Positions 38,173-47,119 of a stretch of DNA of 64,000 nt are shown in pieces. How positions within the stretch are numbered: the stretch's first letter is position 1; each line of letters opens with the position of its first letter. Location: NCBI RefSeq assembly GCF_900129125.1, contig NZ_FQVJ01000021.1, positions 1 to 64,000 of the forward strand, in the 5' to 3' direction. The notes beneath the pieces were generated by a model. It did no database searches, was not told where the DNA came from, and saw only the letters and a program-made list of their open reading frames with translations. The DNA comes from Acidocella aminolytica 101 = DSM 11237 (GTDB lineage: Bacteria; Pseudomonadota; Alphaproteobacteria; Acetobacterales; Acetobacteraceae). Position numbers and translations under genes: made by a program.

Positions 38173-39468
38173 TTAGGCCTTTGTTATATTCGGTGCCAGC
38201 CAATTGCTTGCGGCGACGAGCATCGCTTCAATGCCGGTACTCAGCGTCGGATGGATCACGGGTGCAAAATCCGGTGCGTGGTTTGCAGGCAGCTCATCTA
38301 CTTTGCCGGCGATTTCAGCGGCTGCGAACTTGTCAGGATCGATTCCGCCAACCACCCAAAATACGACCGGCACGCCCCAGGCCGCTCCGAACAAGCCGAA
38401 ATCCTCACTGGCGGTGGCTGGTTGAACTTCATGTACGCGGGCGGTCCCAAAATGCTCTTCTAGGGCGGCGGCGACGGCCCGTGTTGCCGCCTCGTCGTTA
38501 CGCGTTACAGGATACTCGCTAAGAACGGAAAATGCGGGCGGCTTTGATGCTCCCGAGGCTGCTGCCTCCGCCTCCAATATCCGCTTTACTGCGGCGAGTA
38601 CCCGGTTACGTACCTGTTCTTTAAAGGTTCTGACATTAAGCCGTAGCATGGCTTGGTCTGGAATTACATTCTCGCTTAACCCCGCCTTTAGGGTCCCGAC
38701 CGTGACCACCGCGCTATCTGTCATAGCCACTTCCCGTGACACCACGCTCTGCAGCCGCATGACGGCGGAGGCCGCCATAACAACGGGATCAATGCTTTTC
38801 TGCGGCATCGAGCCATGCGCGCCGCGTCCGAAGAGGGTTACCTCCCAACTGTCTCCGGCCGAGAGCATCGTACCAGTCCGCCAACCTATCTCTCCCGCGC
38901 TAAGCGGCATTACATGCTGTGCTAGTGTTACATCGGGCCTGGGAAATCGCGTCACCATGCCATCTGCGATCATGGCACGGGCGCCCTGAGCGGTTTCTTC
39001 GCCAGGTTGGAACACCGCCATCACCGTGCCGCGCCAAGCGCTGCGGTTTTCAGCTAAAATCCTTGTAGCTCCCATTAGCCAAGCCACATGCATATCGTGG
39101 CCGCACGAATGCGCAATCGAGGTGGGCTGATCAAAGCGGTCAGTGCCCGTTGCCTGGCTGGCATAGGGCAGATCAGTGCTTTCCTTGATCGGCAGAGCAT
39201 CCATGTCGGCACGCAACATGACGGTTGAGCCTTCTCCATTGCGGAGCAGTCCAACGACACCAGTGCCCCCGACCTTCTCGGTAACCTCAAAACCATGCTG
39301 CTTCAGCCACGCAGCGGCAATGTCCGCGGTTCGGTACTCCCGCATGGACAATTCCGGGTTAGCATGTAGGTCTTTGTAAATTTCCTCCAGTTCGAACAGC
39401 AGCTTATCGGACGGGCCGGGCAACAGAGCCGGTGGCAGGGGATTTTTATCGGAATCAACAATCATCAT
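38173..39468 (-). CDS. M20-family metal-dependent amidohydrolase (hippurate/N-acyl amino acid hydrolase type)
   Basis: A 431-residue M20D peptidase-like amidohydrolase. It has RADMDALPI, SCGHDMHVAWLMGAT and FQPGEETAQGARAMI, which provide metal ligands and the catalytic Glu, then ATASEDFGLF near the end. Family members release amino acids from N-acyl or indole-type conjugates. A proline-rich N-terminal extension of about 20 residues is present but no signal peptide. It overlaps the small CxxC gene by 14 bp and is followed by the TRIC gene. The natural substrate is not evident. Confidence 0.88.
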   Translation of the reverse strand: MMIVDSDKNPLPPALLPGPSDKLLFELEEIYKDLHANPELSMREYRTADIAAAWLKQHGFEVTEKVGGTGVVGLLRNGEGSTVMLRADMDALPIKESTDLPYASQATGTDRFDQPTSIAHSCGHDMHVAWLMGATRILAENRSAWRGTVMAVFQPGEETAQGARAMIADGMVTRFPRPDVTLAQHVMPLSAGEIGWRTGTMLSAGDSWEVTLFGRGAHGSMPQKSIDPVVMAASAVMRLQSVVSREVAMTDSAVVTVGTLKAGLSENVIPDQAMLRLNVRTFKEQVRNRVLAAVKRILEAEAAASGASKPPAFSVLSEYPVTRNDEAATRAVAAALEEHFGTARVHEVQPATASEDFGLFGAAWGVPVVFWVVGGIDPDKFAAAEIAGKVDELPANHAPDFAPVIHPTLSTGIEAMLVAASNWLAPNITKA

Positions 39469-39694
39469 CTGGCTCCTTAAGCGAATATATCCGATATTCG
39501 TCAGGGGGATTTACCGTATCGCAGGATAGGACCGATCGCTCTGATTCGGTTAGGACGAGAATCTCACGAGCTATCCGCAGCGCCGCATCCACCGGGAGGG
39601 CGCTATCATCTTCGACCAACGCCAAAAGCTGGAGTGCCTTAACGCGTCGAAAGCTGTCGTAACCGACCGTGTCAGTTGCACATAGAATGCACAT
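39455..39694 (-). CDS. Small hypothetical protein with an N-terminal CxxC
   Basis: A 79-residue frame beginning MCILCATDTVGYDS and ending in YSLKEPDDDC. GAGAGG precedes the ATG at good spacing, and the 3' end overlaps the amidohydrolase start by 14 bp, so translational coupling is likely. The N-terminal CxxC could bind metal. No family is recognised; the middle is helical (AALRIAREILVLTESERSVL). Confidence 0.5.
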   Translation of the reverse strand: MCILCATDTVGYDSFRRVKALQLLALVEDDSALPVDAALRIAREILVLTESERSVLSCDTVNPPDEYRIYSLKEPDDDC

Positions 39695-39734
39695 CCCATC
39701 CTCTCACACGTTTTGAGTGGAAATATCATATCTC

Positions 39735-40178
39735 TCAGCAAGGAGCTCGCCGCCACCTGAGACGTGAGATGACCATCTTGCCGCCCGACTGTATCGGTGC
39801 CGCGGGTCCAAGATGCAGTTCATCATTATTCAGTTCAACCGTCCTGACTTGGGTTTGGTCGAGCCAATTCGGGTAAAAGGAGACGAACATACTGTGGGTG
39901 AGCTCTCCCTTGGTCTCGTCGACGTGGAATTGACCCGAATAGGCAATGTAGCCAGCCGCAGCACGATACTCGTCGAGTGTGCCCCTGAACCAGTCGCCCG
40001 ACGCGAATTCTGGCCGCCCGACCCGCATGAGCTGCGCCGACATGTAGCCATCTGGCGTATAGAGAATGATGCCTTTGGCGTTTTCCCCAAGTGGATAAAA
40101 CGGAGCCGATCCGTCAACTGGGTGCTCGACGTAGGATTCGAGGATCCAAGCGCCAATAAGCTTCTCACGTAGATTCAT
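39735..40178 (-). CDS. Lipocalin-like domain protein
   Basis: A 147-residue protein with the lipocalin-like pattern: an N-terminal LIGAWILESYVEHPVDGS, YPLGENAKGIILYTPDGYMSAQL, YIAYSGQFHVDETKGELTHSM and a closing LRWRRA. Such proteins are small beta barrels often paired with short-chain dehydrogenases in biosynthetic or degradative clusters. Here it lies 11 bp after the SDR gene. Its ligand is unknown. Confidence 0.8.
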   Translation of the reverse strand: MNLREKLIGAWILESYVEHPVDGSAPFYPLGENAKGIILYTPDGYMSAQLMRVGRPEFASGDWFRGTLDEYRAAAGYIAYSGQFHVDETKGELTHSMFVSFYPNWLDQTQVRTVELNNDELHLGPAAPIQSGGKMVISRLRWRRAPC

Positions 40179-40189
40179 GCTTGATCTCC

Positions 40190-40945
40190 TTAGTTGCGCT
40201 GATAGTCGCCGTCGATCGGCAGCACCTGACCCGAGATCGACTTTGCGGCGTCGGAAGCGAGGAAGACAGCAAGCGCGGCGATATCAGCGGGATCGACCAG
40301 ACGCTTGATCGATTGGTTGGCCATAGAAATTCTCTTCACCTCATCAAGAGATTGCCCGGTAGCCTCGGCTCGGCCCTGAAAGACGCGTTGGATGCGATCG
40401 CCATCCACTGCACCCGGCGCGATCGCATTCACCCGGATGTCGTGTTCACCAAGCTCCATCGATAGAGTCTTGGTAAATCCTATGATGCCCCACTTGGCGG
40501 TCGCATAAGGGCTGCGACTTGGATAGCCGAAGCGTCCTCCGGCCGACGACATATTGATGATGACGCCCTTGCCTGCCTTGATGAGATGGGGAATTGCAGC
40601 CTTTGTAACCAGAAAGGTGCCAGTCAAGTCGATCTTCAGGACGGCCTCCCATTGATCTGGGGCTAGTTCGACGACTGGGGCGGTTGGGCCGCCGATACCG
40701 GCGTTATTCACGAGAATGTCGAGGCCACCAAGCTGCGATGTAGCCTCTTCGACCATCGCCACGACCTGTGCGCGATCACCCACGTCATACCGACCGGTTT
40801 TAAGGCCGGGGAGTTCGTTGGTTGCCGCTGCGAGAGCCTTCTCGTCGATGTCGCACACATATACGGTGTCGCCGGCCGAGATGAAAGCGGCTGCGATCTC
40901 CTTGCCAATTCCGCTGGCACCGGCTGTTACCAATACTTTGCGCAT
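40190..40945 (-). CDS. Short-chain dehydrogenase/reductase
   Basis: A 251-residue SDR. The cofactor motif is TAGASGIGKEIA, the NNAG motif is LVNNAGIGG, the catalytic Ser lies in INMSSAGG and the YxxxK in YATAKWG. The acidic residue after beta-2 (VCDIDE) suggests NAD preference. The start at 40945 follows from the family alignment (MRKVLVTAG); the frame is open upstream but there overlaps the divergent gene. First gene of the minus-strand set, 82 bp from the LuxR-type regulator. Confidence 0.9.
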   Translation of the reverse strand: MRKVLVTAGASGIGKEIAAAFISAGDTVYVCDIDEKALAAATNELPGLKTGRYDVGDRAQVVAMVEEATSQLGGLDILVNNAGIGGPTAPVVELAPDQWEAVLKIDLTGTFLVTKAAIPHLIKAGKGVIINMSSAGGRFGYPSRSPYATAKWGIIGFTKTLSMELGEHDIRVNAIAPGAVDGDRIQRVFQGRAEATGQSLDEVKRISMANQSIKRLVDPADIAALAVFLASDAAKSISGQVLPIDGDYQRN

Positions 40946-41027
40946 GTCATCCTCGTGTTTGCTTGTAAGATGAATGTCTGCTCTACTAATGCGCCATGCA
41001 ACCGACCTAATTAGGGGAGGAATGAGC

Positions 41028-41783
41028 ATGACAACCTCTGCGGGTACTAAAGCCAGGGTTGATGCCGTAAATGCCTCAGCCACTGGCATTGTAGAAGAAC
41101 TTGCCCGAGCGAAGGACCTTGCCTCACTTGGCGAGATGTTCGCCGCCCGTATCTCGCCTCTGGGCTTTCTGAATGCAGGCTACCTTCGCATTTTCGGCGC
41201 GCGGCAGTTCCACGGAGCGAAATATCTGTTCGGCGGAACGACACCAGGATGGTCGGAACGCTATCAACAGCAGCGCTTCTGGGTTGACGACCCCGTTTTT
41301 GCGCAGTGCTGCCGAAGCACAGCCGCGTTTACCCTGATCGAAGTTGCTGGACGTTCGGACAAAGGCATACGGATTCTTTCTGAAAGCAGAACTCTCGGCC
41401 TCTTTGACGGCTTCGTTTCTCCAATCCGCGCGGGCTATGATGAGGTAGGCTTCGTCCTGCTTAGCTCTGCGACCTCCATCGAACCGAGCGACCGGGAGCG
41501 CTTCCTGATTCACGGTATGTGCGAAACCTATGCTCGGGCGGGCTTGGCGCTGGTGCCAGCCGAGCCAGAGCCGCGCGCGCTAACCCGACGAGAGGTCGAA
41601 TGCCTGAACTGGGTTGCCGTCGGCCGCAGCGACCAGCAAATTGGTATGATCCTTGGGCTCTCCGCCAACACGGTCCACGGGCATGTTGAGTCCGCCAAGT
41701 ACAAGCTGGATGCGAACTCCCGTGCACAGCTTGTGCTGAGAGCTGTCATGGCCGGTATCATCCGTTCAGACCCGTCAAGGTAG
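41028..41783 (+). CDS. LuxR-family regulator with autoinducer-binding domain (solo)
   Basis: A 251-residue protein with an N-terminal autoinducer-binding-type domain (about 20-165, with WSERYQQQRFWVDDPVF and the closing GFVLLSSA) and a C-terminal LuxR helix-turn-helix (about 185-245: LTRREVECLNWVAVGRSDQQIGMILGLSANTVHGHVESAKYKL). The start at 41028 has GGGGAGG seven bases upstream. There is no luxI synthase in the window, so this is a solo that may sense a foreign or non-lactone signal. It is divergent from the SDR gene and the likely regulator of that set. Confidence 0.88.
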   Translation: MTTSAGTKARVDAVNASATGIVEELARAKDLASLGEMFAARISPLGFLNAGYLRIFGARQFHGAKYLFGGTTPGWSERYQQQRFWVDDPVFAQCCRSTAAFTLIEVAGRSDKGIRILSESRTLGLFDGFVSPIRAGYDEVGFVLLSSATSIEPSDRERFLIHGMCETYARAGLALVPAEPEPRALTRREVECLNWVAVGRSDQQIGMILGLSANTVHGHVESAKYKLDANSRAQLVLRAVMAGIIRSDPSR

Positions 41784-42134
41784 CGCCGGGTCTGAGTCGC
41801 TGAAGGTAAGTTTTGCCTCACGCTTCGGGACTTAGTGAGTCTCTGATTAAGTCTCCCGACCCACAATTAACCCATTAAATTAAATTGGTTTGCCTTGCTA
41901 AAATGAGTTTTTTCAGAGGTTTCTAATGCCCCACGCAACCTCTTTTTTGCAAACGACTGTCCGAAATTGCAAAAGCATCATGTTAGCAAAAGCACACCCG
42001 AGAACTTGGAATTGGACGCAGCACTAGCAGAGTGCGTGGTAAAGACCAACGCATTACCTGATTAAGCGAAGAAGGTAACGTTCAGCGACCCTACTAGAAT
42101 CGATTATTTTAGTAACAGACCGATTCGAGTTGAA
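41784..42134. other. Intergenic stretch with no supported gene
   Basis: Between the LuxR-type gene and the small ORF at 42135-42308, AT-rich DNA without a convincing frame, RNA gene or strong hairpin. The 199 bp from 42309 to the left end of the IS5-type remnant at 42508 are likewise empty. Confidence 0.4.
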
Positions 42135-42308
42135 CTATTTTATTTTTGGCAATTTGATTTTTTCCTTATCGTCTGGAAACAAATCTAATTCTATCTGCTG
42201 AATGCGGGCTTCACGGGTTCCCGTGTCGGGGATAATTTTTCCTGACCTAAGGAGCCTATATTCCAAGTAAAGGTCGTCCACATTGAATAGCTTTGTTTTC
42301 GTCGTCAT
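42135..42308 (-). CDS. Possible 57-residue hypothetical protein
   Basis: A short frame with clear protein-like composition: it begins MTTKTKLFNVDDLYLEY, continues with a charged, helix-prone centre (TREARIQQIELDLFPDD) and ends in a lysine-rich tail. No ribosome binding site stands out and the flanking DNA is very AT-rich. Unknown family; it could be an antitoxin-like or phage-derived small protein, but nothing supports that beyond size and charge. Confidence 0.4.
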   Translation of the reverse strand: MTTKTKLFNVDDLYLEYRLLRSGKIIPDTGTREARIQQIELDLFPDDKEKIKLPKIK

Positions 42309-42507
42309 AAATATATCGTAACATAAATAAATCCGAAATAAAAATTAACTTATTATTTCGCGCGAGTGGATCTGGATCATTTTTTCTGATCTCGATCATC
42401 TAGTGCATGCTAGCCACCCGGCAATGTTCGACGCCTCCCCTCGGGGGGCCGCAGCTCAACTGAGAATAGCTACGGATCTGCTCCAAACGCTACACACACC
42501 TGTCTCA

Positions 42508-43362
42508 GTTAAGGCATCTCTGAATAAGTCGCCTTGAATGGCAACGACGGCATTTCTTAAACTCTGTTTTTTGCGGGGGGCGTTTGCATGCGTCAGTCGA
42601 GCTTTGCCGGAGTTGGCTTTGAGCGTTACGGCTAGACGACGCGGCGCGCGGCATTTTTGGCGGAGATGGAGCAGGTCATCCCCTGGGGCGATCTCCACGC
42701 GTTGATTGAGCCTGTGTACCCGAAGGCCGGGAGGGGCCACCGGCCTGTTGGGCTTGAGCGGATGTTGCGCATTCACTTTCTCCAGCACGGGTTCAACCTG
42801 TCTGACCCCGCGGTTGAGGAAGCGCTTTACGAATCAGCCTCGATGCGCCGTTTTGTTGGCATTGACCTGGGTCAGGAGCCGGTCCCTGACGAGACGACCG
42901 TCTGCAAATTCCGCCACTTGCTTGAGGCGCACGATTTCGGGCGGGTGCTGTTTGAGCAGGTTCATGCGCACCTTGAAGCGCGCGGGATCAAGATATCCAC
43001 GGGCACGATCGTGGACGCGACGATTATCGCGGCACCATCTTCGACCAAGAATGCGTCTGGCCGGCGCGATCCGGAGATGTACCAGACCCGCAAAGGGCAG
43101 CAATGGTATTTCGGCATGAAGGCGCATGTGGGCGTGGACAGCAAAACCAAGATCATTCACGCGGTGGTGGCGACGGCGGCGAATGTGCATGACAGCGCAG
43201 TTCTGGGCGATCTGCTGCATGGAAAGGAAACCCGCGTCTGGGGCGACCAGGCTTATCGCGGCCAGCGCGATGTCGTTCGCGAACATGCGCCGCGCGCCAA
43301 GGACTTCACCAACCGGTGCTGCAAGGTCAAGGGCGTCGTCGACGAGGCCGAGAAAGCCAGGA
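42508..43362 (+). mobile_element. IS5-type element, copy 1 (left end kept, right end lost)
   Basis: The left end GTTAAGGCATCTCTGAATAA starts at about 42508 and is nearly identical to the copy at 61657. The transposase region continues to about 43362, where similarity to IS5-type transposases stops inside the phrase VVDEAEKAR and a LysR-type gene remnant begins on the opposite strand. The right end and its inverted repeat are absent. The element is inactive. Confidence 0.75.
42588..43362 (+). pseudogene. IS5-family transposase, nonsense mutation and 3' truncation
   Basis: Translation from the ATG at 42588 gives MRQSSFAGVGFERYG, then a TAG at codon 16 (42633-42635), where the second copy at 61.7 kb has AAG. 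The same frame then runs on through the DDE region: RMLRIHFLQHGF, VPDETTVCKFRHLLE, TGTIVDATIIAAPSSTKN and VWGDQAYRG. The authentic sequence ends near KGVVDEAEKAR; the remaining codons up to 43400 come from antisense LysR sequence. The C-terminal catalytic Glu helix is missing. Confidence 0.8.
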
Positions 43363-43542
43363 ACGCGCGCTCCCACACCTGCACCAGTGCCGCGGCGTAA
43401 CGCTAGAACTCCTGCCCCTCGCGTGTGAGCAGCGCACCCGCGCGCTTACCGCGGTCTGGGTGAGGTTGAGATTGGCCGCCGCGCTAACAAAGCTGCCGGT
43501 CTTCACGATTTACAGAAATGTCCGCACCGCGTTGATATCCAA
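43355..43542 (-). pseudogene. LysR-family regulator remnant with internal deletion and stops
   Basis: Read from a TTG at 43542 the minus strand gives LDINAVRTFL, a TAA, then IVKTGSFVSAAANLNLTQTAVSARV, the helix-turn-helix of a LysR regulator. A frame change and deletion follow, after which LLTREGQEF, a TAG and RYAAALVQVWERAFLA continue the N-terminal domain. About 20-25 expected residues are missing, and the rest of the gene is cut off by the IS5 remnant. It is a decayed gene. Confidence 0.75.
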
Positions 43543-43731
43543 ACCATCCCCCTTGCGCAGGCCGACACGCGGCCGCCTTGGCTTTGAGCCAAAAAACCTT
43601 CATATTGAACGCATATTTAATCAATTTTTCCTTTTACATGTCAATCTCCGGCGGGTGCTGGGCTCGCAATCCTGACATGGTCGCCTATCTCCATATTGTT
43701 CATGATTTCAGCCACATGAGGCGGCGTGAGA

Positions 43732-44148
43732 ATGACAAACGCGACTCCCGATCTGCACGTCAAACGGGTCTATGACCCGCCCGCAACCAGCGACGGCGCG
43801 CGCGTGCTGGTGGACCGGCTATGGCCGCGCGGCTTGCGCAAGGAGGATGCGGCGCTGACGCTTTGGCTGAAGGAGATCGCGGCCAGCACGGCGCTGCGCC
43901 AGTGGTTTGGCCATGATCCGGCGCGCTGGGCGGAATTCCAGGCGCTTTACCGCGAGGAACTCAAAACGAAGGACGAACCGTTGAAGGCGCTGGCGGCGCT
44001 GCTGCGGCAAGGCCGCGTGACATTGCTCTATGGCGCCCGTGACACAGCGCATAATCACGCGCTAGTTCTGGCCTCATTCATCGCAGACGCGCAGCACCGG
44101 CGTGGCTCAGCCCTCAGCGCCGCGCCATCCACGCGGCCAGCGAGATGA
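43732..44148 (+). CDS. DUF488-family protein
   Basis: A 138-residue protein with the DUF488 motifs VKRVYDPPATSDGARVLVDRLWPRGL near the N terminus, WFGHDPARWAEFQALYREEL in the middle and LLYGARDTAHNHALVLASF near the end. The family is widespread and its function is not established. The start at 43732 has GAGG upstream. Its 3' end overlaps the convergent MFS gene by 35 bp. Confidence 0.85.
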   Translation: MTNATPDLHVKRVYDPPATSDGARVLVDRLWPRGLRKEDAALTLWLKEIAASTALRQWFGHDPARWAEFQALYREELKTKDEPLKALAALLRQGRVTLLYGARDTAHNHALVLASFIADAQHRRGSALSAAPSTRPAR

Positions 44149-45310
44149 ACAGCAAGCCCAGCGCCTGCGCGCCGACACCGAACCGGAACAGAATGCCGTA
44201 ACTCCCCGTCAGCCGGAATAAATGCGAGAGCAAGGCGGCGGCGGAGATCTGCGTGATCGCGTAAGTCATCGCCGCCAAACCCCAATCCGTGGAGAGACGC
44301 GCGGGCGGCACCATCCCGGCAATAGCGCCGGCGACCAGCATGACCGTGCCCAATGCCACCGCCCCCACGCAGAGGGCCGAAACAACCAGGGCCGGAACGG
44401 CATCGGTGAACAGGGGGATGGCGACGGCCCCGCCCATGACCACAAACCCCGCCGCCAGCGTTGGCAGAAAGCCGAAGCGATCGGCCGCGCGGCCCAATAA
44501 TGGCGGCCCCAGCGTGGCGGCCAGCCCGATCCAGGCAGCCATCACCGCGCCAGCGGCGACGCCGCGCCCCAGCCCGATCGCGATGAAGCTCGACCAGAAC
44601 AACATATGCGGCATGAAACCAAGGGCCGAAAACGCATAGGCTGAGATCAGCAACAGCACCACGAGCGGCGGCGAGCCCTTGGCCGCATGCCGTTGCGGCG
44701 GCTCGATGCGCGCGGGCGGCATGATCAGCGCCACAATCAGCGTGGCGCCCGCGCAGAGCGCGCCGAGCGCCGCCCAGGTGAACACCAGCCCGTAGAGCAG
44801 CAGATGCGGGATCGCCAGGGAGCTGAAGGTCATGCCCGCGCCCATCCCTGAAAAGGCGAACCCACTGACCCGTCCGCGGGAAGCGGGCGGTGCGCGCCCG
44901 ACGACGGCTGAGGCCATGAGGACCATCAGCACCCCGCCGGTGAGCCCCGACACCAGCCGCCAGAACCCGAACCAGGCTGTCCCCCAGTTCAGCGCGCAGC
45001 ACAGGGTGGCGGCGGCGGTGAGGCCCATGGCCAGCACCATCGCCGGTTTGGCCGGATAAGCGCCGCGCCACGCGCGGATGGCGGCGACGCCGATGAAATA
45101 ACCCGCGAGATTGACCGTTGCGAACCAGAAGGCGCTGGACGCGCTATACCATTGCGCCTTGACCAGCGCCGGCACCAAGGGGGCGAAGCTGAAACGCGCC
45201 ACGCCAATGCCCACAAACATAGCCAGCAAGCCGCTGAGAGCCGTGCGGATGACCGGAAACCCCGGCATCCTGTGCGCCACGACGCGGCTTGGCGTCATGG
45301 TCGCGCCCAT
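44114..45310 (-). CDS. Major facilitator superfamily transporter (YbfB/YjiJ type)
   Basis: A 398-residue transporter with about 12 hydrophobic segments. Motifs of the YbfB/YjiJ group are present: VGIGVARFSFAPLVPAL near the start, LAGYFIGVAA, and RGRVSGFAFSGMGAGMTFSSL around residue 150. A GGAG lies five bases before the ATG. It is downstream of purU (33 bp) on the same strand, so it may be the last gene of the creatine/sarcosine operon. The substrate is unknown; export of a by-product or uptake of an intermediate are both possible. Confidence 0.82.
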   Translation of the reverse strand: MGATMTPSRVVAHRMPGFPVIRTALSGLLAMFVGIGVARFSFAPLVPALVKAQWYSASSAFWFATVNLAGYFIGVAAIRAWRGAYPAKPAMVLAMGLTAAATLCCALNWGTAWFGFWRLVSGLTGGVLMVLMASAVVGRAPPASRGRVSGFAFSGMGAGMTFSSLAIPHLLLYGLVFTWAALGALCAGATLIVALIMPPARIEPPQRHAAKGSPPLVVLLLISAYAFSALGFMPHMLFWSSFIAIGLGRGVAAGAVMAAWIGLAATLGPPLLGRAADRFGFLPTLAAGFVVMGGAVAIPLFTDAVPALVVSALCVGAVALGTVMLVAGAIAGMVPPARLSTDWGLAAMTYAITQISAAALLSHLFRLTGSYGILFRFGVGAQALGLLFISLAAWMARR

Positions 45311-45342
45311 GGCGCTCCGGTCCTCATGCCAGGATCATCCCC

Positions 45343-46194
45343 TTAACTCCAGAATACGACGGTTTTATTGCCATTCATCAGCACACGCTGGGCGAGGTGC
45401 CAAGAGACGGCGCGGGAGAGCACGCGCTGTTCGATATTGCGGCCCTTGCGCACGAGGTCGTCCGGCATGTCAGCATGGCTGACGGCTTCCACATCCTGGT
45501 AGATGATCGGGCCTTCATCGAGATCGGCGGTGACGTAATGGGCGGTGGCGCCGATCATCTTCACGCCATTGGCATAGGCCTGGTGATAGGGTTTGGCGCC
45601 CTTGAAGCTGGGCAAGAAACTGTGATGAATGTTGATGCAGCGCCCGCTGAGCGCCGCTGCGAAGGAATCCGACAAGATCTGCATGTAGCGGGCGAGGATC
45701 ACGAGATCGATGTTGAGGTCTTTGACCAGGCCGAGGATTTGCGCTTCCTGCGCCGCTCTGTTCTCCGCCCCCACCGACAAATGGTGGAACGGAACGGCGC
45801 CGAGTTCGGTGACCTTGAGCGCGGTTTTGGGATGGTTGGAGACGATGCCGCAAATCTCCATGTCCAGCTCGCCGATGCGGGTCCGGTAGAGCAGATCGGC
45901 GAGGCAATGGTCGAATTTGGAGACCAGCAGCAGCACGCGCTGGCGCTCGTCTTTCGAGCGCAGCTCCCATTTCATCTGCAGGCTCTGGGCGAGAGCGCCC
46001 AGGGTGCGCTCCAGCTCGGCCCGCGTGCAATCGGTGACGAACGCCATGCGCATGAAGAACAGGCCGGTATCGGGGTCGTTGAACTGGTTGAGCACGCGGA
46101 TATTACCGCGATGCTCGAAGATGGCGCCGCTGACCTGGGCGATGATGCCCGCGCGGTCGGGACAGGAGAAGCTGAGCGTGTAGGAGACGGTCAT
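45343..46194 (-). CDS. purU: Formyltetrahydrofolate deformylase
   Basis: A 283-residue enzyme that hydrolyses 10-formyl-THF to formate and THF. The N-terminal ACT domain (about 1-85) starts SYTLSFSCPDRAGIIAQVSGAI; the formyltransferase-like catalytic domain has the Asn-His-Asp residues in INIHHSFLPSFKG and GATAHYVTADLDEGPII. The start codon overlaps the stop of the MetF-like gene (ATGA). In this operon it would release the methyl carbon of sarcosine from folate and regenerate free THF. Confidence 0.93.
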   Translation of the reverse strand: MTVSYTLSFSCPDRAGIIAQVSGAIFEHRGNIRVLNQFNDPDTGLFFMRMAFVTDCTRAELERTLGALAQSLQMKWELRSKDERQRVLLLVSKFDHCLADLLYRTRIGELDMEICGIVSNHPKTALKVTELGAVPFHHLSVGAENRAAQEAQILGLVKDLNIDLVILARYMQILSDSFAAALSGRCINIHHSFLPSFKGAKPYHQAYANGVKMIGATAHYVTADLDEGPIIYQDVEAVSHADMPDDLVRKGRNIEQRVLSRAVSWHLAQRVLMNGNKTVVFWS

Positions 46195-47078
46195 GAAATT
46201 CTCACCTTGACGAGAGGCGCATGCACGAAGCGCTGGCGCTCGAGCCAGGCGCCGAGGCTCGACATGCCGCCGTATGGATAGAAATGCGCGAAGACCTGGC
46301 CGTGGCGCTCTAGCGCGAGGCCGCTGACCAGCGCGTGCACGAGTTGGTCAGGGCCGGCATGGCTGCGCAGCTTGGTCAGGGAGAAGCCGTAGCGGGCGAG
46401 TACGGCGGCGGAGGCGCTGACGCCGCACAGGGCGGCGTAGCGCAGCAGAGTGCGCAAATTGGCGGGTCCCGGCACGCCCAGGCGGACCGGGACCAGTATG
46501 CCCCCGGCGCGCAGTTCCTCCAGCCAGTCCAGCAGCGGCGTGGCGGAGAAGCAGAATTGGGTGGCGATTTCGGCCGTGAGTCCCTGATCGGCGATGGCGG
46601 CGAGTTTGTCGCGCATGGCGCGCGCGAGGCGCGGGTCGGGGATTTTGGGGTGGCCTTCCGGGTAGCCGGAGATCACGGCGGTATGCACGCCATGGCGGCG
46701 GAGCAGGCCGGTTTGCAGCAACGCCAGCGCATCCTCGAACGGGCCCGCCGGACGCGCGCAATCGCCCGCCAGCACCAACATCCGCTCGACCTTGGCCCGC
46801 GCCGCCCAACCTTCCAGCAGGCGCTCTAACGCGCCGCAGCTGCTCAGGCGGCGCGCGGCGATGTGGGGCATAGGCGTGAAACCCAATTCGCGGATGGCGG
46901 CGGCGGCGTCGAGCCGGTCGGCATCGGACTCACTGGCCAGGTAGGGAATGGCGATGATGGTGCCGGGCGCGAAGCGGGACGCCATCGCCGCGAGGTTCGG
47001 GATATCGCGGGCCGTGGCCTCCATCGACCACCCGTCCAGACAGTTCCATTGCATCGCCGCCGTCATCTCCTCGTGCAT
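46191..47078 (-). CDS. Methylenetetrahydrofolate reductase-like protein
   Basis: About 295 residues of TIM-barrel sequence related to MetF. Features include FTPMPHIAARRLSS, LVLAGDCARPAGPFEDAL, VISGYPEGHPKIPDPRLARAM and ATQFCFSATPLLDWLEELRA, the folate/flavin-site phrases of the family. The start is uncertain: ATG 47078 is used here, but GTG 47126 (overlapping the sdaA stop) and ATG 47054 are possible. Proteins of this kind recur in sarcosine and betaine degradation operons next to purU. It could channel 5,10-methylene-THF made by sarcosine oxidase; direction and product are not shown by sequence. Confidence 0.8.
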   Translation of the reverse strand: MHEEMTAAMQWNCLDGWSMEATARDIPNLAAMASRFAPGTIIAIPYLASESDADRLDAAAAIRELGFTPMPHIAARRLSSCGALERLLEGWAARAKVERMLVLAGDCARPAGPFEDALALLQTGLLRRHGVHTAVISGYPEGHPKIPDPRLARAMRDKLAAIADQGLTAEIATQFCFSATPLLDWLEELRAGGILVPVRLGVPGPANLRTLLRYAALCGVSASAAVLARYGFSLTKLRSHAGPDQLVHALVSGLALERHGQVFAHFYPYGGMSSLGAWLERQRFVHAPLVKVRIS

Positions 47079-47119
47079 CTCGTTCAAATCCGTTTGCGGT
47101 TGCGGGCGGGCCGGAGTGC

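Noticed and set aside
45289-46281. A 330-codon plus-strand frame opposite purU
   Set aside because: Antisense shadow of purU, without motifs.
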